Of a DNA stretch of 64,000 nucleotides, positions 42,548 through 53,620 are shown one piece after another. The notes under the pieces were generated by a model that saw nothing but the letters and a program-made list of their open reading frames with translations, did not search any database and was not told the origin of the DNA. The stretch is from Lepidostoma basale (taxonomy: Eukaryota; Arthropoda; Insecta; Trichoptera; Lepidostomatidae). The translations under genes were made by a program, and so were the position numbers. How positions within the stretch are numbered: the stretch's first letter is position 1; every line of letters begins with the position of its first letter. The stretch is from positions 124,001 through 188,000 of the forward strand of contig JAHDVF020001023.1 in NCBI GenBank assembly GCA_022606425.2, given 5' to 3'.

Positions 42548-43416
42548 TCAGTATGCTTTTAAAATAAGTACCGTTATGATATTTATAAAAAAAGGTAAAA
42601 GAGCACAGTATTAGTTACTTCTCAACATAATTACCACCAATATTAAGACACTTGTCATATGTAACTATCTTCTTCTTCTTCTTCAAGTGCCCTGTCGGGT
42701 CCCCCCAACGTTGGCGATCACCTCGGCTAACCTATCCTGTCCTGCGCCGCTCGGAACAGCTCCTCCACACTTCAGATGACTCCACTCCCTCACGTTTCGC
42801 AGCCAGGACATTTGTCTCCTACCAGGCCCTCGACGTCCCTCAATTTTCCCCTCCAATATCAGTTGGAGAAGGTGGTACTTTTCCCCACGCAGTATATGAC
42901 CCAGATGTGAGATCTTTCCAACATTAATAGTTGTTAACGGTTCCCTGTCAACTCTAGCTCGCCTCGGGACTTCGGTATCGGTAATCATGTCTGTCCAGGG
43001 ATAACTATAAGCTTCTGTATTCCACCGTGATACAAGTTTTCAGACTTTTCTTGAGTTTGATAATGCTGAAGGTGACAATTATTTAAGCCAAATTGTCACA
43101 GGCGATGAAACATGCCGCCATTACATGGATTGTTGTTTTATTTCTGGTGTAATATAGGCTACCCATGTTTCATCGCCTGCGAAAATTTGGCTTAAATATT
43201 CGTCACCTTCAGCATTATGACGCTCAAGAAAAGTCTGGCGGCAAACTTCTATCACCACAGAATACAAAAGCTTGTAGTTCGATATGACAAGTGTCTTAAT
43301 ATTGGTGGTAATTATGTGGAAAAGTAAATAAAACTGTAGTCTTTCATGTAAAAATAAAAGTTGTTACAATTTTTGTTTTAAATATCAAAGCGGTGCTTAT
43401 TTTAAGAACACGCTGA
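42548..43416. mobile_element. Palindromic mariner derivative (foldback)
   Basis: TIRs TCAGTATGCTTTTAAAATAA and the complement of TCAGCGTGTTCTTAAAATAA, each flanked by TA. Both arms carry the end of an irritans-type mariner transposase reading outward: GGIQKLIVTYDKCLNIGGNY, VEK-stop (left, minus) and LAANFYHHRIQKLVVRYDKC, LNIGGNYVEK-stop (right, plus, stop at 43325-43327). Next to each, in reverse sense, sits the first-catalytic-Asp region (FLERHNAEGDEYLSQIFAGD, ETWVAY). The middle of the transposase is gone. Non-autonomous. Confidence 0.85.
42669..43001 (-). mobile_element. LINE-B insertion inside the mariner palindrome
   Basis: Minus-strand ITDTEVPRRARVDREPLTTI, NVGKISHLGHILRGEKYHLL, QLILEGKIEGRRGPGRRQMS, WLRNVREWS, ending ANVGG and a GAAGAAGAAGAAGAA tail. 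A 7-bp target duplication TAACTAT lies at 42662-42668 and 43002-43008. Removing the insert restores the transposase reading of the left arm. Confidence 0.85.
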
Positions 43417-43639
43417 TATAAACCACTGGAAAACGTATGACGATATTCCGGAGGATGTCAGAAATGAGAAGAACGTGAACAAATTCAGAAAAGAATTTAG
43501 TTAATTTGTTAACAAATCGTAACCTTAACATTTATGCATATTATTATTTTTAACTGTTAACGTTATTATCAGAACATGTGTTTATATAGATGTATGCTAT
43601 TTTAAGTAAATATATAAATAAACAATGCTAAATCTTTTT

Positions 43640-44025
43640 TTTTTTTATGTATACATATACTTGTATACGAATACTGGATTTCACGTAAACACAAAATCTT
43701 CATAGATGGCGTTAGTATGTAGATTATATAGACTTCCACGTAAAAGAGTAATCTTAGAGATTAACATATATAATCTTGAATCTTGAAAATAGATGGCGCA
43801 TTGAAACTGACATGGGAATTCTGGTGTTGGATTTTAACATATATACAACTTCCAAAAATTTGTCAGACATGGTCATAAGAAAGGTGGAATGGGGAATGTT
43901 GTAATTACATAAAGCGTGCGCTTAACCCAACCAATGACAGGTCATAAGTCCTGTAAACACCTTGATCAACCATATTCAGTTTCCAATTTGCATATTCGTC
44001 TCTATTGAGATACAATTATGCTAAA
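43640..44025 (-). repeat. Family T repeat, copy 5
   Basis: The complement holds ATTGTATCTCAATAGAGACG, GGTTGATCAAGGTGTTTACA, GGACTTATGACCTGTCATTG, TAAGCGCACGCTTTATG. A small internal duplication of the 'ATAGATGGCG' segment is seen at 43702 and 43790. Confidence 0.7.
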
Positions 44026-44084
44026 TCTAACTGGCCTTCGATTCCCTAACCGAGAAAAATGTAGGATATTAGCATAAACCCAAT

Positions 44085-44240
44085 TTTTTTTCTCGCCCAT
44101 GATCGGAAGAGCACTCCGGCCTTAGCCCCAGCATAAACAACCACCAAAATACATTTCTAACAATGTTTCCAACATATATAAGAGGATTAGCCATCCGAGC
44201 TGAAAATCTGTTAGTCTGAAGATCAAAGTCCAAGTCCTTT
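44085..44240 (+). mobile_element. hAT-family internal fragment
   Basis: CCAGCATAAACAACCACCAA, AATACATTTCTAACAATGTT, AAGAGGATTAGCCATCCGAG match the interior of 4162-4941 (about 4790-4875). Ends are missing. Confidence 0.55.
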
Positions 44241-44920
44241 CAGAGTAATAAATATATAATTCGATTAACGAAAGGGAGAAAGGGAGACCTTTGTAACGAA
44301 ATACAAGTTATAGGAAAGGTAAAAAAACAGGAATCCTCTTTTAAAAACGAATTTGAATATTCCTTTCCTAACGCATATGGAAGGGTGAAATGCGGGCGTG
44401 AAGGTATACATAAATAAATCTTTCATGCACTTAGTTTGACGAAGGTTGATCTTTGTACCTAGTTCGCTATCAACAATTATCCGTCACAGACACAGAAAAT
44501 ACAAAACTGGTTTTCTGATTCCTAGTTATAACACATTCATAAAAGTTTCCTTCAGCATTTATTATAGAAAAACATAGAAAACTTGCGTGATAAGTTAGAT
44601 TCTGCTTCTGAGTATTTCTATGTATACATATGCAGGGAATATCTTAGACTTCCGTGAAATATGTTCATTTGTTTTATCTGATTTAAATAGTCTTAAAAAA
44701 GAATTTCTTTTAAATGAACTACTTGTATAATAGTTAATCAATTTTTGTATCCTAGGTTTATGTATGGTATAAATGTGCATATAAGCTGATCGGAGGATTA
44801 AACTTTACCATGATCCATCTTATTTATAGATACTACAGAGGCTTAAATTAATGATAGACAAGTACATGTAAAGTGTGAAGTGTATTACGCACGCAATTAA
44901 TATAGCATTTTTATAAACAC
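44241..44920. other. Unassigned sequence
   Basis: No feature recognised. Confidence 0.3.
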
Positions 44921-44924
44921 AGAC

Positions 44925-45085
44925 TGGTCTGTCATTTTAGCTTGGCGAAACCAGTCGCAGCCGAAATAAAAACAAAAGCAGAAATAATTATGTAACATAG
45001 TTTTATTTCAATATTATTTAAAATGAAATTCCTTCAAGCGATTTAAGTAAAATCATTAGATAATTTTAACTTTTTAGTCCAGTTT
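44925..45085 (+). repeat. H5 repeat copy
   Basis: ACTGGTCTGTCATTTTAGCT, TGGCGAAACCAGTCGCAGCC, GAAATAAAAACAAAAGCAGA, then ATTTAAGTAAAATCATT as in 27785. Confidence 0.6.
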
Positions 45086-45302
45086 GTAGTTTAAGATATA
45101 GATATAAGAATAATTAGTTGATCGTGAATACAACGCAAACTAAATTAAATAATGTTTTTGTTATCTCTAATCAAATATTTTAGGATATTTGTTAAATCTG
45201 TGTCATTACTATATAAGTTTTATTTTGCTAAATAACAAAAACACAAATATATATGGGTTGTAGAATACCAAATAAACCTATTCGGGTAAATGTAAAAACA
45301 AG

Positions 45303-45690
45303 GTAAGAGTCACTCAGAGAGCAATAGAGAAAGTCACGTTGGGTATCAGTTTACGGGACAGACTCAGAAATGAGGACATAAGAATCAGGACAAAGGTTTC
45401 CGATGTTATCAAGATGGCCGCAACCCTCAAGTGGCGATGGGCGGGACATGTCGCTCGCGATCCAGATGAAAAGTGGACAAGGCGACTGCTGTGCTAGTGG
45501 CCAAGGACGGCAAAGCGTGGAGTAGGGCGCCCACAGTTGCGTTGGCGCGACGATGTTCGGAGAAGTTCGGGAAGTGCCTGGATGCGGATCGCTCAGGATA
45601 GAAGAGAATAGAAAATGCGAGAGTAGGCCTACGTCCAGGAGTGGACGGTCAATATAGGCTGAAGAAGAAGAAGAAGAAGTATTTGGGTGT
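45303..45690 (+). pseudogene. LINE-D 3' end
   Basis: Plus-strand reading, with few breaks: RVTQRAIEKVTLGISLRDRL, RNEDIRIRTKVSDVIKMAAT, LKWRWAGHVARDPDEKWTRR, GVGRPQLRWRDDVRRSSGSA, WMRIAQDR. It ends GAAGAAGAAGAAGAAG. The usual post-RT tail. A stop at LLC-stop-WPRT and frameshifts near the end kill it. Confidence 0.85.
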
Positions 45691-46285
45691 TAAGAATAAA
45701 AAGTGAATTACAAATGAATATGTGACCACCAGCGGTATCTGGGACCGAATACATTAGACGATATTTAAATACGTTTACATGAAAGAACAGAGAATGTTTT
45801 TAAAAAAATTCTTCAGCGAGGGCAAAAGTTTGCATAAAGTTTGAAATGAATTATAAAGACAATGCCTCCGAAGTCATAACGAGACACGCAATTGTTGCTT
45901 GTCGTGTCAAGGCGACACAACGGTGAATCCAGACGCGTCCACGAGGTGAATAATCAATGACCGACGGACCTGTGCGCCGCAGCACACCTGTTGCAATCTC
46001 ATCACCGCAGAACGCCAATCTATTTGAATTGTATTTTTATTGATTCGATTAAAGCAATAGTGCGTAAATAAGATGTCTACGAATAATAAAAAACACACGA
46101 ATAAAACAATTTATTTTAATGGTGATCAATAAATAGCGACGCAGTATCCACTTGAATCTAAGAAAATTCCTATTAAAACTTTGTGTTTGTTTATTTTTTT
46201 TTATTCGAATACCATCTGCGAGTTTTTAGTAATATCATATTACTTTTCACTTGTTATATTATTCAATCATATTATTTATCGTTAT
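45691..46285. other. Unassigned sequence with a GC-rich patch
   Basis: 45870-46020 is GC-rich (GTCGTGTCAAGGCGACACAA and so on) but has no recognised motif. Confidence 0.3.
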
Positions 46286-46289
46286 ATTA

Positions 46290-46735
46290 TTGTTATATTA
46301 ATCAAGATGTACACTGCAATACAACATAAACCCTCACCCATTTCTTCAGGCTTATCAGGGGATTCTTTGGGAACTCCGTTATCTTGGAGGCTATCCATCT
46401 TTATGTTCCAGATGGTTATCTTCGACTGCGTCAGCACAGACTGTTTTATCTCCCAGCATGCAGAACCAACCTGCCTCTGGTGATGCCGGTGGGGAGAGCA
46501 ATCAAACTGCTGAACATGATCGCTTCGGAGATCGACGTCTTTCGTATTCAAAGTACGTTCAGAAGTCAAATATCCTTGACTTTGGAGAGTATTATGTATT
46601 CCTAATGTCGAACCATCTCTCGTGCGTTCCTGGTATTATATTTTTTTTATATGTTTTACCTGTTCTCAATACCTTAAACTATAATTTTTGTTTGTAATAT
46701 CTTTTGAAAAAATAAAATAAACTGGTTTGAAACTG
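46290..46735 (+). pseudogene. LINE-G C-terminal end and 3' UTR
   Basis: Open on the plus strand at 46384-46605: GYLRLRQHRLFYLPACRTNL, PLVMPVGRAIKLLNMIASEI, DVFRIQSTFRSQISLTLESI. The UTR follows with GTCGAACCATCTCTCGTGCG and AATAAAATAAACTGGTTTGA, which includes a polyadenylation-type AATAAA. The clearest LINE-G copy; 5' truncated. Confidence 0.75.
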
Positions 46736-46814
46736 ATAAAAGAATTGATAGAAAATCTGTTTAAATAAATTAATCAATATAGATGAAAAAGTTTGTTTTC
46801 TCAAAGGTATTTCT

Positions 46815-46890
46815 ATATTATATTATACAGACGTTTTCATTCGTATTTATTATTTAATAAAATCATTGTTCAAGAAACAATAAATATGTT
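46815..46890 (+). repeat. H1 tail fragment
   Basis: CAGACGTTTTCATTCGTATT, TATTATTTAATAAAATCATT, GTTCAAGAAACAATAAATAT. Confidence 0.6.
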
Positions 46891-47332
46891 TATTTACAGG
46901 TATTATAACAAAAATTCTAATTTCAGTTGTTTCTCTAAACATACGCTGACTGTTTTTTATAGATCAACATTTTCAAGGAATGGTAAGAATAATGATATTA
47001 TCTATTGTGTAATAATACGATAATCTACTTAAATTCAAAACAATATTATAATATAGCAATAAAATATAATAACGTATATATACTGTTACAAATGATTGCT
47101 TATAAATTATTTGCAAAAGCGACATTTAAGAGACGAATTAACAAAGGAAGACGCAAGGTATTTCAAGAAGGAAAATTAATTATAAATAATAAGGACAAGT
47201 TCATGATTATATTTGAAATTGTAATACACTTGAATTATAAAATGAACACTGAAAATAGAATTATACTAAAAATTTTAATGTATATCATTTATTTATCCAA
47301 TCATTTATGTTGAAGGTGTGTCGTTTTATAAA
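46891..47332. other. Unassigned AT-rich sequence
   Basis: Contains a 102-codon AT-driven ORF (47005-47313) without motifs; I regard it as chance. Confidence 0.35.
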
Positions 47333-47334
47333 AG

Positions 47335-47582
47335 TATTTACCTTAAGGGAAATATGCGAGGTCGAGGATTTCTTTAAGAGGGGAAGGCAAAGGATAAGAT
47401 ACTGGTATGCGCACGTGAGATGAATGGATACATCCAGACTCCCTTTCATTGTGTTGCACGGCCAACCCCAAGGTAGACGACCCCCCCAGGCAGACCACCT
47501 TAGAGTTGTATCAACAGCTGGGAGTCGACCTCAAGAAACTGTCCACAAAGCCTACTCTAAGAAGAAGAGAAGAGATGCACTA
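47335..47582 (+). mobile_element. LINE-F 3' end
   Basis: REICEVEDFFKRGRQRIRYW, YAHVR, MDTSRLPFIVLHGQPQGRRP, PRQTTLELYQQLGVDLKKLS, ending AAGAAGAAGAGAAGAG. Shares its order with 60975-61290 (RDR.R...I.EIC.V.D...R.RQ..RD...HV.RMD..RLP.I). Confidence 0.7.
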
Positions 47583-48695
47583 GGAAAAAACTAACTGAAC
47601 AGTGTTTATTTACAACGGTTTCTTAAATCTAACATTGTTATCTTAATGCTTAATTCTATCAGGGATATTATTCCATTCCATACCCTTGATCACGTATTCC
47701 CAAAACAGCGGTACTGCCAGTGGGCGCAGGAACTCTCCACGGGGGTGATAGTGAGTCAGAGATAAATAGGGGGCGTTGAGGCAGACAGGGGGTAGCCACG
47801 GTGAATGTAATTTAAAAAAAAATATTTACGTTGAAAATACCAGTTTAATGAATAAACAATTTAAGAAACTCTCTAAAAATATATATTTTTTAATATTTTT
47901 AATTCCAACATTGTGATTATTAATAGATATATTTAATGTATAACCACATTCAAATATTTAGGTGAGGGGGCGTTGCAATATCTGGTAAATGAGACGGTGG
48001 TTCGTAAAATTTTGGGAATCTATGTCATTGGCGATATCTTGTAAAAAATGCATCGTAAAGGTATTGAACACGTATTTAGATATTTAAAAAATAAATATTT
48101 AGATATTCTTAATCAGCTTGATCCCTAATCGTCAATAATATTTCATTTGTATGAACCCTGTGTTTTTCTTGTTCCACACAGCTATGTTCCATTTGAGTTG
48201 ATGTAAGAGCATGTCTTAAATTGGGAAAAGTGTTCACACTAATTTGCTTTCCCTGAAATATTTTTAAATAATCAATCGTTTATTGTGTAGACAAATAGAT
48301 TTTTTTTTACTGATTGACCTAAAATTTCTCATATTGTGTTCACACGTCCTTCGCGTTAATAAATGCATAATTGTTTTATTTAAAACGCGGATATATATTG
48401 CATATTTATATACCGTGCATCTGGTGTGGCAGACCGTTAATGTGAAACGAATAATACCTATTTATAAGCATCGAGACCCTGAAATCACATTACAATAATA
48501 ATAGATTATTATAATCATTTTATTATCGTAAATAATATTCATAACAATATCAAATAATTGACTCTCGTAAAATGTATAACATACGTACTTATTTTCAACA
48601 TTACATGCCTCGATCACAACATAATATTAGGCTATTTTGAATGTTATATAATAATTACTTTTTAAATTCAAAAATTCTATACATTTAAAAAAATC
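47583..48695. other. Unassigned sequence
   Basis: 47700-47800 is G-rich (CCACGGGGGTGATAGTGAGT) but unmatched. No gene recognised. Confidence 0.3.
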
Positions 48696-48699
48696 TAAT

Positions 48700-49060
48700 T
48701 ATCAGTGAAAACGTCTGGTTTCTAGAGGTTTAATATTACAGGAATGACCTGTTTCGTTTTGTTAGGGGATTATAAATTTTTTTTTACTTACAACGGGATC
48801 GTTATTATTTTACAATATATAATTAGTTTTTTTAGTTATTATATTTATTTTCATGATGATGTTAGTTCTTCTCATTTGATAGGTAGCTTATCTATTGCCA
48901 TTATATTGCTATGCGACTTCTAAACCACACCAAATACAGTGTGGGAAACACACTAATGTTAAAATATATTAATGAAAACGTCTGTTTTCTAGATTTTTAT
49001 AGGATGATGAAATATCTATAATACGAGTATTACATTTTAGGATAACTCCTTAGCAACATG
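48700..49060. repeat. Two H1 half-copies flanking a SINE S1 remnant
   Basis: H1 words AAAACGTCTGGTTTCTAGAG (48710) and GAAAACGTCTGTTTTCTAG (48975) bracket a decayed minus-strand S1 (48865-48960: complement of TTTGATAGGTAGCTTATCTA, CACACCAAATACAGTGTGG). Confidence 0.55.
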
Positions 49061-49194
49061 TCAATCCCAAGTAATAAAATACAAATTGTAAAAAATAGAC
49101 TACAGATATATTCGTTTTCACATTGATTGCCGATAAATTTTCCCATACATTAGGTATCACGATCAGAGTGTTGCTGAAATATAATAATAACAAT

Positions 49195-49590
49195 CAACTA
49201 TATGTAACTACGAGTGATCCAAAGAGACATGGAAAGAGCCATGTTAGGAATAAGCCTAAGAGACAGAGTCAGAACCGATACAGTGAGAGAAAAAACAAAA
49301 GTCACTGACATCATCCACCAGGTGGCGACTCTAAAATGACAATGGGCAGGTCACGTAGCCAGAAGCTAAGATGAAAAATGGACAAGAAAACTGCTGACTT
49401 GGAGACCGTGGACGGCAAAAAGTGCAGGGCGACCGCAACTACGGTAGAAGGGTGATCTGAACAGACACGTCGGAATAACCTAGATGCAGTCTGCACAAGA
49501 CAGAGTGACATGGAAGTGAATGGAGGAGGCGTTTGTCCAGGAGTGGACGGGAAAAGGCCGAGGAAGAAGAAGAAGAAAGTATGTATACTT
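49195..49590 (+). pseudogene. LINE-D 3' end
   Basis: RVIQRDMERAMLGISLRDRV, RTDTVREKTKVTDIIHQVAT, QWAGHVARS, DEKWTRKLLTWRPWTAKSAG, RPQLR, then VTWKWMEEAFVQEWTGKRP-like sequence and AAGAAGAAGAAGAAAG. Four or more in-frame stops. Confidence 0.8.
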
Positions 49591-50230
49591 CAACATGTGA
49601 TAAAAATATATCACGAAAATTTCTTAAAATTATTCTACATTTCCGACAGTTTAAGAGTTCGCAAAAAGAGAATTTATACCCTTTCTGCCGGCCACCACCA
49701 TTCCAACAAATGGGTAGAAGTACCCTTCCCGCAGACAATATGTTAATTTTTTATTATGGAGTTTTACATCATTGTTCAAAAAACTTAGGAGAACTCAATG
49801 TGTATAGGATTTTGGAGGGTAATGGTTTCTATTGATGTATAATGTATTTTTGTAAATCAACTGAAAGAGAGGGAAACCTAATTGCAGTTTAAATCATTTG
49901 CATGTAAAATACTGTAAAGTGTGTTTATTCAATTCAATTAAAAATCGACATACATTTTATGCAAATTATTTATGCGCATTATAACAAGCTCAAGGAGTAC
50001 AAAATGCGTCACACATTAATCTTCACCATCTTATGCGTTTGCAAGATTTTCTCATAGAAAATAAATTGAGTCCAACGATCACGAGTGACGTTTTGTCAAA
50101 ATGTTTCATAAATGGTATTGAAGGGAGACAAATATGGGGACAAATATGGATATGAAGGAAGTTAGTCAAATGAAATCTTAAAAAGTCTGGTAAAATTTAA
50201 AAAAAAAAATATTTGAATTAAAGAAATCCC
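49591..50230. other. Unassigned sequence with an H1-like tail
   Basis: 49745-49790 carries ATTATGGAGTTTTACATCAT, TGTTCAAAAAA (H1 tail). Nothing else recognised. Confidence 0.35.
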
Positions 50231-50234
50231 GTTT

Positions 50235-50322
50235 CTTAACTAATTATCACGTTCGCCGAAGGGATTGGTAAAATGAATGGACCCCACACTGTTCTTTCCT
50301 GGCATACTTCTCTCGTAAGGTT
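50235..50322 (-). mobile_element. LINE-A terminal fragment
   Basis: The complement of CTTAACTAATTATCACGTTC, GCCGAAGGGATTGG, CACTGTTCTTTCCTGGCATA. Confidence 0.65.
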
Positions 50323-50594
50323 CACTTGTTGCTATTTTGTAATTTAATGGGTGCAGTAGCTATTTGCTTCATGCTTTAAAATATTCACAATTCATTTGTT
50401 AAATGAATTAGTTTACTGTTATAAATCACTAAAAAAATCAATTCAAAATATTATATATGTTTATAATATAAAATGTAAACCAATTAAGCTCTTGTTCTTG
50501 GTACCTATTCCAATTTTAATATGCATGTGTTACATGCTTGTTCTAGCATTATGTTTATTATTATTTTTGTTAGTTTATATCATTCTCCCCATTT

Positions 50595-50648
50595 AGAAAG
50601 TATAAAACCTTCGAAACACACTGAGAAAAATAAACTCAAAAATAGAGA
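50595..50648 (+). repeat. H6 repeat fragment
   Basis: AAACCTTCGAAACACACTGA, GAAAAATAAACTCAAA: the 3' half of the H6 motif with CATG lost. Confidence 0.55.
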
Positions 50649-50715
50649 ATCAAGATTTTAGTTTAAAAAAATTATCATGATTCGTTAAGAACCTTACTTC
50701 TTCGAGTGAAAATCG

Positions 50716-50838
50716 TAATCTCCCGCGGGGGCGAAAGAAGAAGGATGTAGTACCGCATCGGTTGAAGTGTGGCAGTCCATTCTTTCTGCCTACCCCTTCG
50801 GAGAGACGGCGTGACGACGGCGTTAGTTAGTTAGTTCC
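50716..50838 (+). mobile_element. SINE-A copy, 5' truncated
   Basis: CTCCCGCGGGGGCGAAAGAA, GAAGGATGTAGTACCGCATC, then AGTGTGGCAGTCCATTCTTT, CTGCCTACCCCTTCGGAGAG, ACGGCG and GTTAGTTAGTTAG. Confidence 0.8.
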
Positions 50839-51920
50839 ATAAAAATGTAATTGAAATGATTTCATAGCAATCATTCTTAAATTTATTATATTTAATAATA
50901 AAAAAATAAGAATTAAACACTTATTTTCAAAAGTGGATGAAACAGTGTTTTAATTCATTAAAAACATCATTATGGATTTCCACGTTGAAGTCTTAAATTG
51001 AATTTAAATAAACTTAAATTAAAGTGTGGAAAAAACCATTCTCTCCTCGTGGGATTTATTCTCAAAACCCAATCAACAATGCTTGAATTCTACACCCAAT
51101 GCCCCCGACATATAAAAATAATTTATGGAAGGGTCGTGAGATATTATGTCTTGTGAATAAAAATCGATGGCTTTGTGTTGTAATAATTAAGGGACGAAAA
51201 ATATTTAGTGAAAACCTTTCGAGATAAAGCCTTTGTCCAATTAGTTTCATACTTCATATGTTAAGAAAATAAAATTGAGGGATTCATTTACGGACTGCAA
51301 ATGTAGTTTGCCGCAGTTCGAAACCATTTTGGAATACTGCAAATACAGCCAGCTACACTAGAATGGTGAAAGTACTTTGATACGAGTACTAGATATTTTA
51401 GTGTACTATTAAAAAATGCATAAACATTGCGCGATTGAAAATAAAATTCTTAATAAAACAACGTATAGTACTTTTAACGCAAATTTTACAGAAATATAAC
51501 ACAGATGTGATATTCTCAAAGTATTTAATTTAAAACATTATAGAAACGTAATTGTTAATAAAATATTTAGATACTAAGTGGTTGACTTTGAAAAACAAAA
51601 GACAATCAATTGTTGAGTTATACCATATAAATATTGTTTCTCTAACAATGTTTTATCTAAATTACTAACTAACTAATACTAACTAACTAACTAATTAATA
51701 TATTTTTTTATATGAATAACACATAAAAAAACAAGTTGAAATACAATTTGTCGATTACCGGTCAAAAACCCTTGATCAATTAATTCGAAATGATCCCAGA
51801 AAAATTCAAATCGTTTCTGTAAAACTGGTTTTTATGTATATCGTTATAAAATTCCGTCAAATGTGAAAAGCGTTATTCGATCTGTGTGATGGTGCGGAAT
51901 CATATTTGCACGTATTTGAT
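50839..51920. other. Unassigned AT-rich sequence
   Basis: No feature recognised apart from an ACTAACTAACTAACTAA run at 51675 that could be a stray LINE-A tail. Confidence 0.3.
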
Positions 51921-51921
51921 T

Positions 51922-52068
51922 TGCCAGATTGGTAGACGATAGATGGACCAGAAATGTGGTGGAGTGGAGACACCGCGAAGACAAAAGAAACAGAGGCACA
52001 AGACAGGAATACGTGTAGAAGTATTGGGGAGGCCTATGTCCAGCAGTGGATGTCTAAGTAAGTAAGTA
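51922..52068 (+). mobile_element. LINE tail fragment (LINE-D-like)
   Basis: RLVDDRWTRNVVEWRHREDK, then GGAGGCCTATGTCCAGCAGT, GGATGTC and AAGTAAGTAAGTA. It matches the EAYVQQWxS-type end of RTE-like ORFs with a different simple tail. Confidence 0.6.
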
Positions 52069-52159
52069 TTTGATTTGTAATAAAGTCTGATATTAATGTT
52101 GTTATTTGAAATTTTGTGGTAGAAGTTCATTGTAAATAATTAAGATAAAAATTTCTTTA

Positions 52160-52264
52160 AAGAATCTTCATCTTCTTCATGTGTCCTGCCGGGTCCTCCC
52201 GACGTTGACGACCAGCTGGGAGAAAGCTTCCCTGTCCTGGGCGGCGCGAAACAGTTCCCCACAG
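52160..52264 (-). mobile_element. LINE-B terminal fragment
   Basis: The complement of TCTTCATCTTCTTCATGTGT, CCTGCCGGGTCCTCCCGACG, TTGACGACCAGC (VVNVGRTRQDT). Confidence 0.7.
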
Positions 52265-52289
52265 TTTATTAGTATATAATTAGTTACAT

Positions 52290-52390
52290 TTCACTTAGGC
52301 TTACAACTCCGATCAGCTACAGACACCGGACGAAGCTCCGGTGGGAGTGAAACGGGTTGGTTGTTAAAAAGTAAAGTGATGTTAAAACAA
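52290..52390 (+). repeat. H7 repeat with hammerhead-like core
   Basis: GACACCGGACGAAGCTCCGG, TGGGAGTGAAACGGGTTGGT, TGTTAAAAAGTAAAGTGAT. Box CGGACGA, stem GCTCC/GGAGT, GAAAC then GGGTTGG. Confidence 0.55.
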
Positions 52391-52935
52391 ATTAAAGGTG
52401 TATTAATAATATATTTATTAATGCCTCATCAGAAATTAAGTGCTTCATACGAAAGTATTGATATTATTCTCATCTCATGCTTAATTCAAATTAACAAACA
52501 ATGTAACTGCATTTTGATAATAAACATGTTTTGAATTTTGTTTTTAAAGCATATAAATTTATATGAGAGCATGATAACAGGTTTATTCTAAAATAGTCAC
52601 AGTGGTCTTACGGGGTAAGAGAATTTCTAAAACAGTCGCCGCGGCCTGGCGGGGTTACGGTTGGCTACTGAACGTCAGGCGAGCCTGCCCAGCATCTTAT
52701 GCGACCAGGTTGATGAATGTGGAGGTCTTTGAACCGCAACACTTACAGAGAGGCGACTAACAGACTGATGAACGTGGATACCACTTGCATATGGCGCCAC
52801 TAAACCGAACTCCACTTGCAAATACCCGCAGCAGTGGCGTTCGATAATATTAAACTGAGTATTTAATATGAGTTTCATTTAATGTTTTAACTTGCGTTAA
52901 CACTGGAATTTTAAATTGATTTTATTATTACACTT
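52391..52935. other. Unassigned sequence with GC-rich segment
   Basis: 52600-52860 is GC-rich and reads on the minus strand as RHCCGYLQVEFGLVAPYASG and so on; no family recognised. Likely old transposon sequence. Confidence 0.3.
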
Positions 52936-52937
52936 CT

Positions 52938-53005
52938 TAGTTTATTTTTCTCGACACATTTCGAAGGTTTAATACCTTCATTATCGGAAGAACGATATAA
53001 ACTTA
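52938..53005 (-). repeat. H6 repeat fragment
   Basis: The complement reads TTCTTCCGATAATGAAGGTA, TTAAACCTTCGAAATGTGTC, GAGAAAAATAA. Confidence 0.6.
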
Positions 53006-53322
53006 TCCATATAAAGATAATGGCGTTGAAATTTTCCATGTTAATAATAGACATATAAATTTAGGCAATCTCAAAATTTTAAAAATAAAGAAAATATTAT
53101 AAGTAATCAAATAAATTAAACGTCAAGCCCAATCTTTGATTTATTTCCTTTGTTGTAAGTAATTACGTGAACCCTAATATGAACTTTAAATTATTATTTT
53201 AAAATTTAAATTGATTCACAATATTTGTTATTACAAAAGCATAATCGTACAAAATAAATCTTTAAAACATCTGTCAAAACTGATCATATGTGTAAACAAT
53301 TTCATAATATTTTAAATATGTA
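53006..53322. other. Unassigned AT-rich sequence
   Basis: No feature recognised. Confidence 0.3.
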
Positions 53323-53324
53323 TC

Positions 53325-53370
53325 ACTGAAGAAGGACAGGTTGACGGAAACATGTCTGAAATGTAATTTT
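53325..53370 (+). repeat. H9 motif copy
   Basis: CACTGAAGAAGGACAGGTTG, ACGGAAACATGTCTGAAATG: CTGAAGA box, GAAA, CATG, TC. Confidence 0.4.
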
Positions 53371-53511
53371 AATATTTTCAAAGTTGGTGTTGTATATACA
53401 AAGTATATAAAAAAGAAAAAGACAAATAAAACATCTACAACGCAAAGTATGGCAAACATAGAAGAAATGTTTAATATTAGTTTCATTTAATTTTTTTAAG
53501 TTAAGGCGTTC

Positions 53512-53620
53512 ACGTGGAATTTTATATTGATTTGTTTATTTTTCTCGACATGTTTCGAAGGTTTAATACCTTCATCATAGGAAGGACGATATAAACTAAT
53601 CCATATTATTAAATGTTTGG
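53512..53620 (-). repeat. H6 repeat
   Basis: The complement reads ATCGTCCTTCCTATGATGAA, GGTATTAAACCTTCGAAACA, TGTCGAGAAAAATAAACAAA. It holds motif M6 at 53547-53577. Confidence 0.65.
53544..53580 (-). ncRNA. Hammerhead-like core M6 (candidate)
   Basis: TGATGA (53577-53572), preceded by A where a hammerhead needs C. Then stem AAGG/CCTT around TATTAAA, C-GAAA, CATG and TC (53556-53547), then GAG. GUC is the preferred cleavage triplet. The A at the first box position would disable it. Confidence 0.4.

Noticed and set aside
47005..47313. 102-codon plus ORF
   Set aside because: AT-driven, lysine/asparagine/isoleucine-rich, no motif and no splice context.
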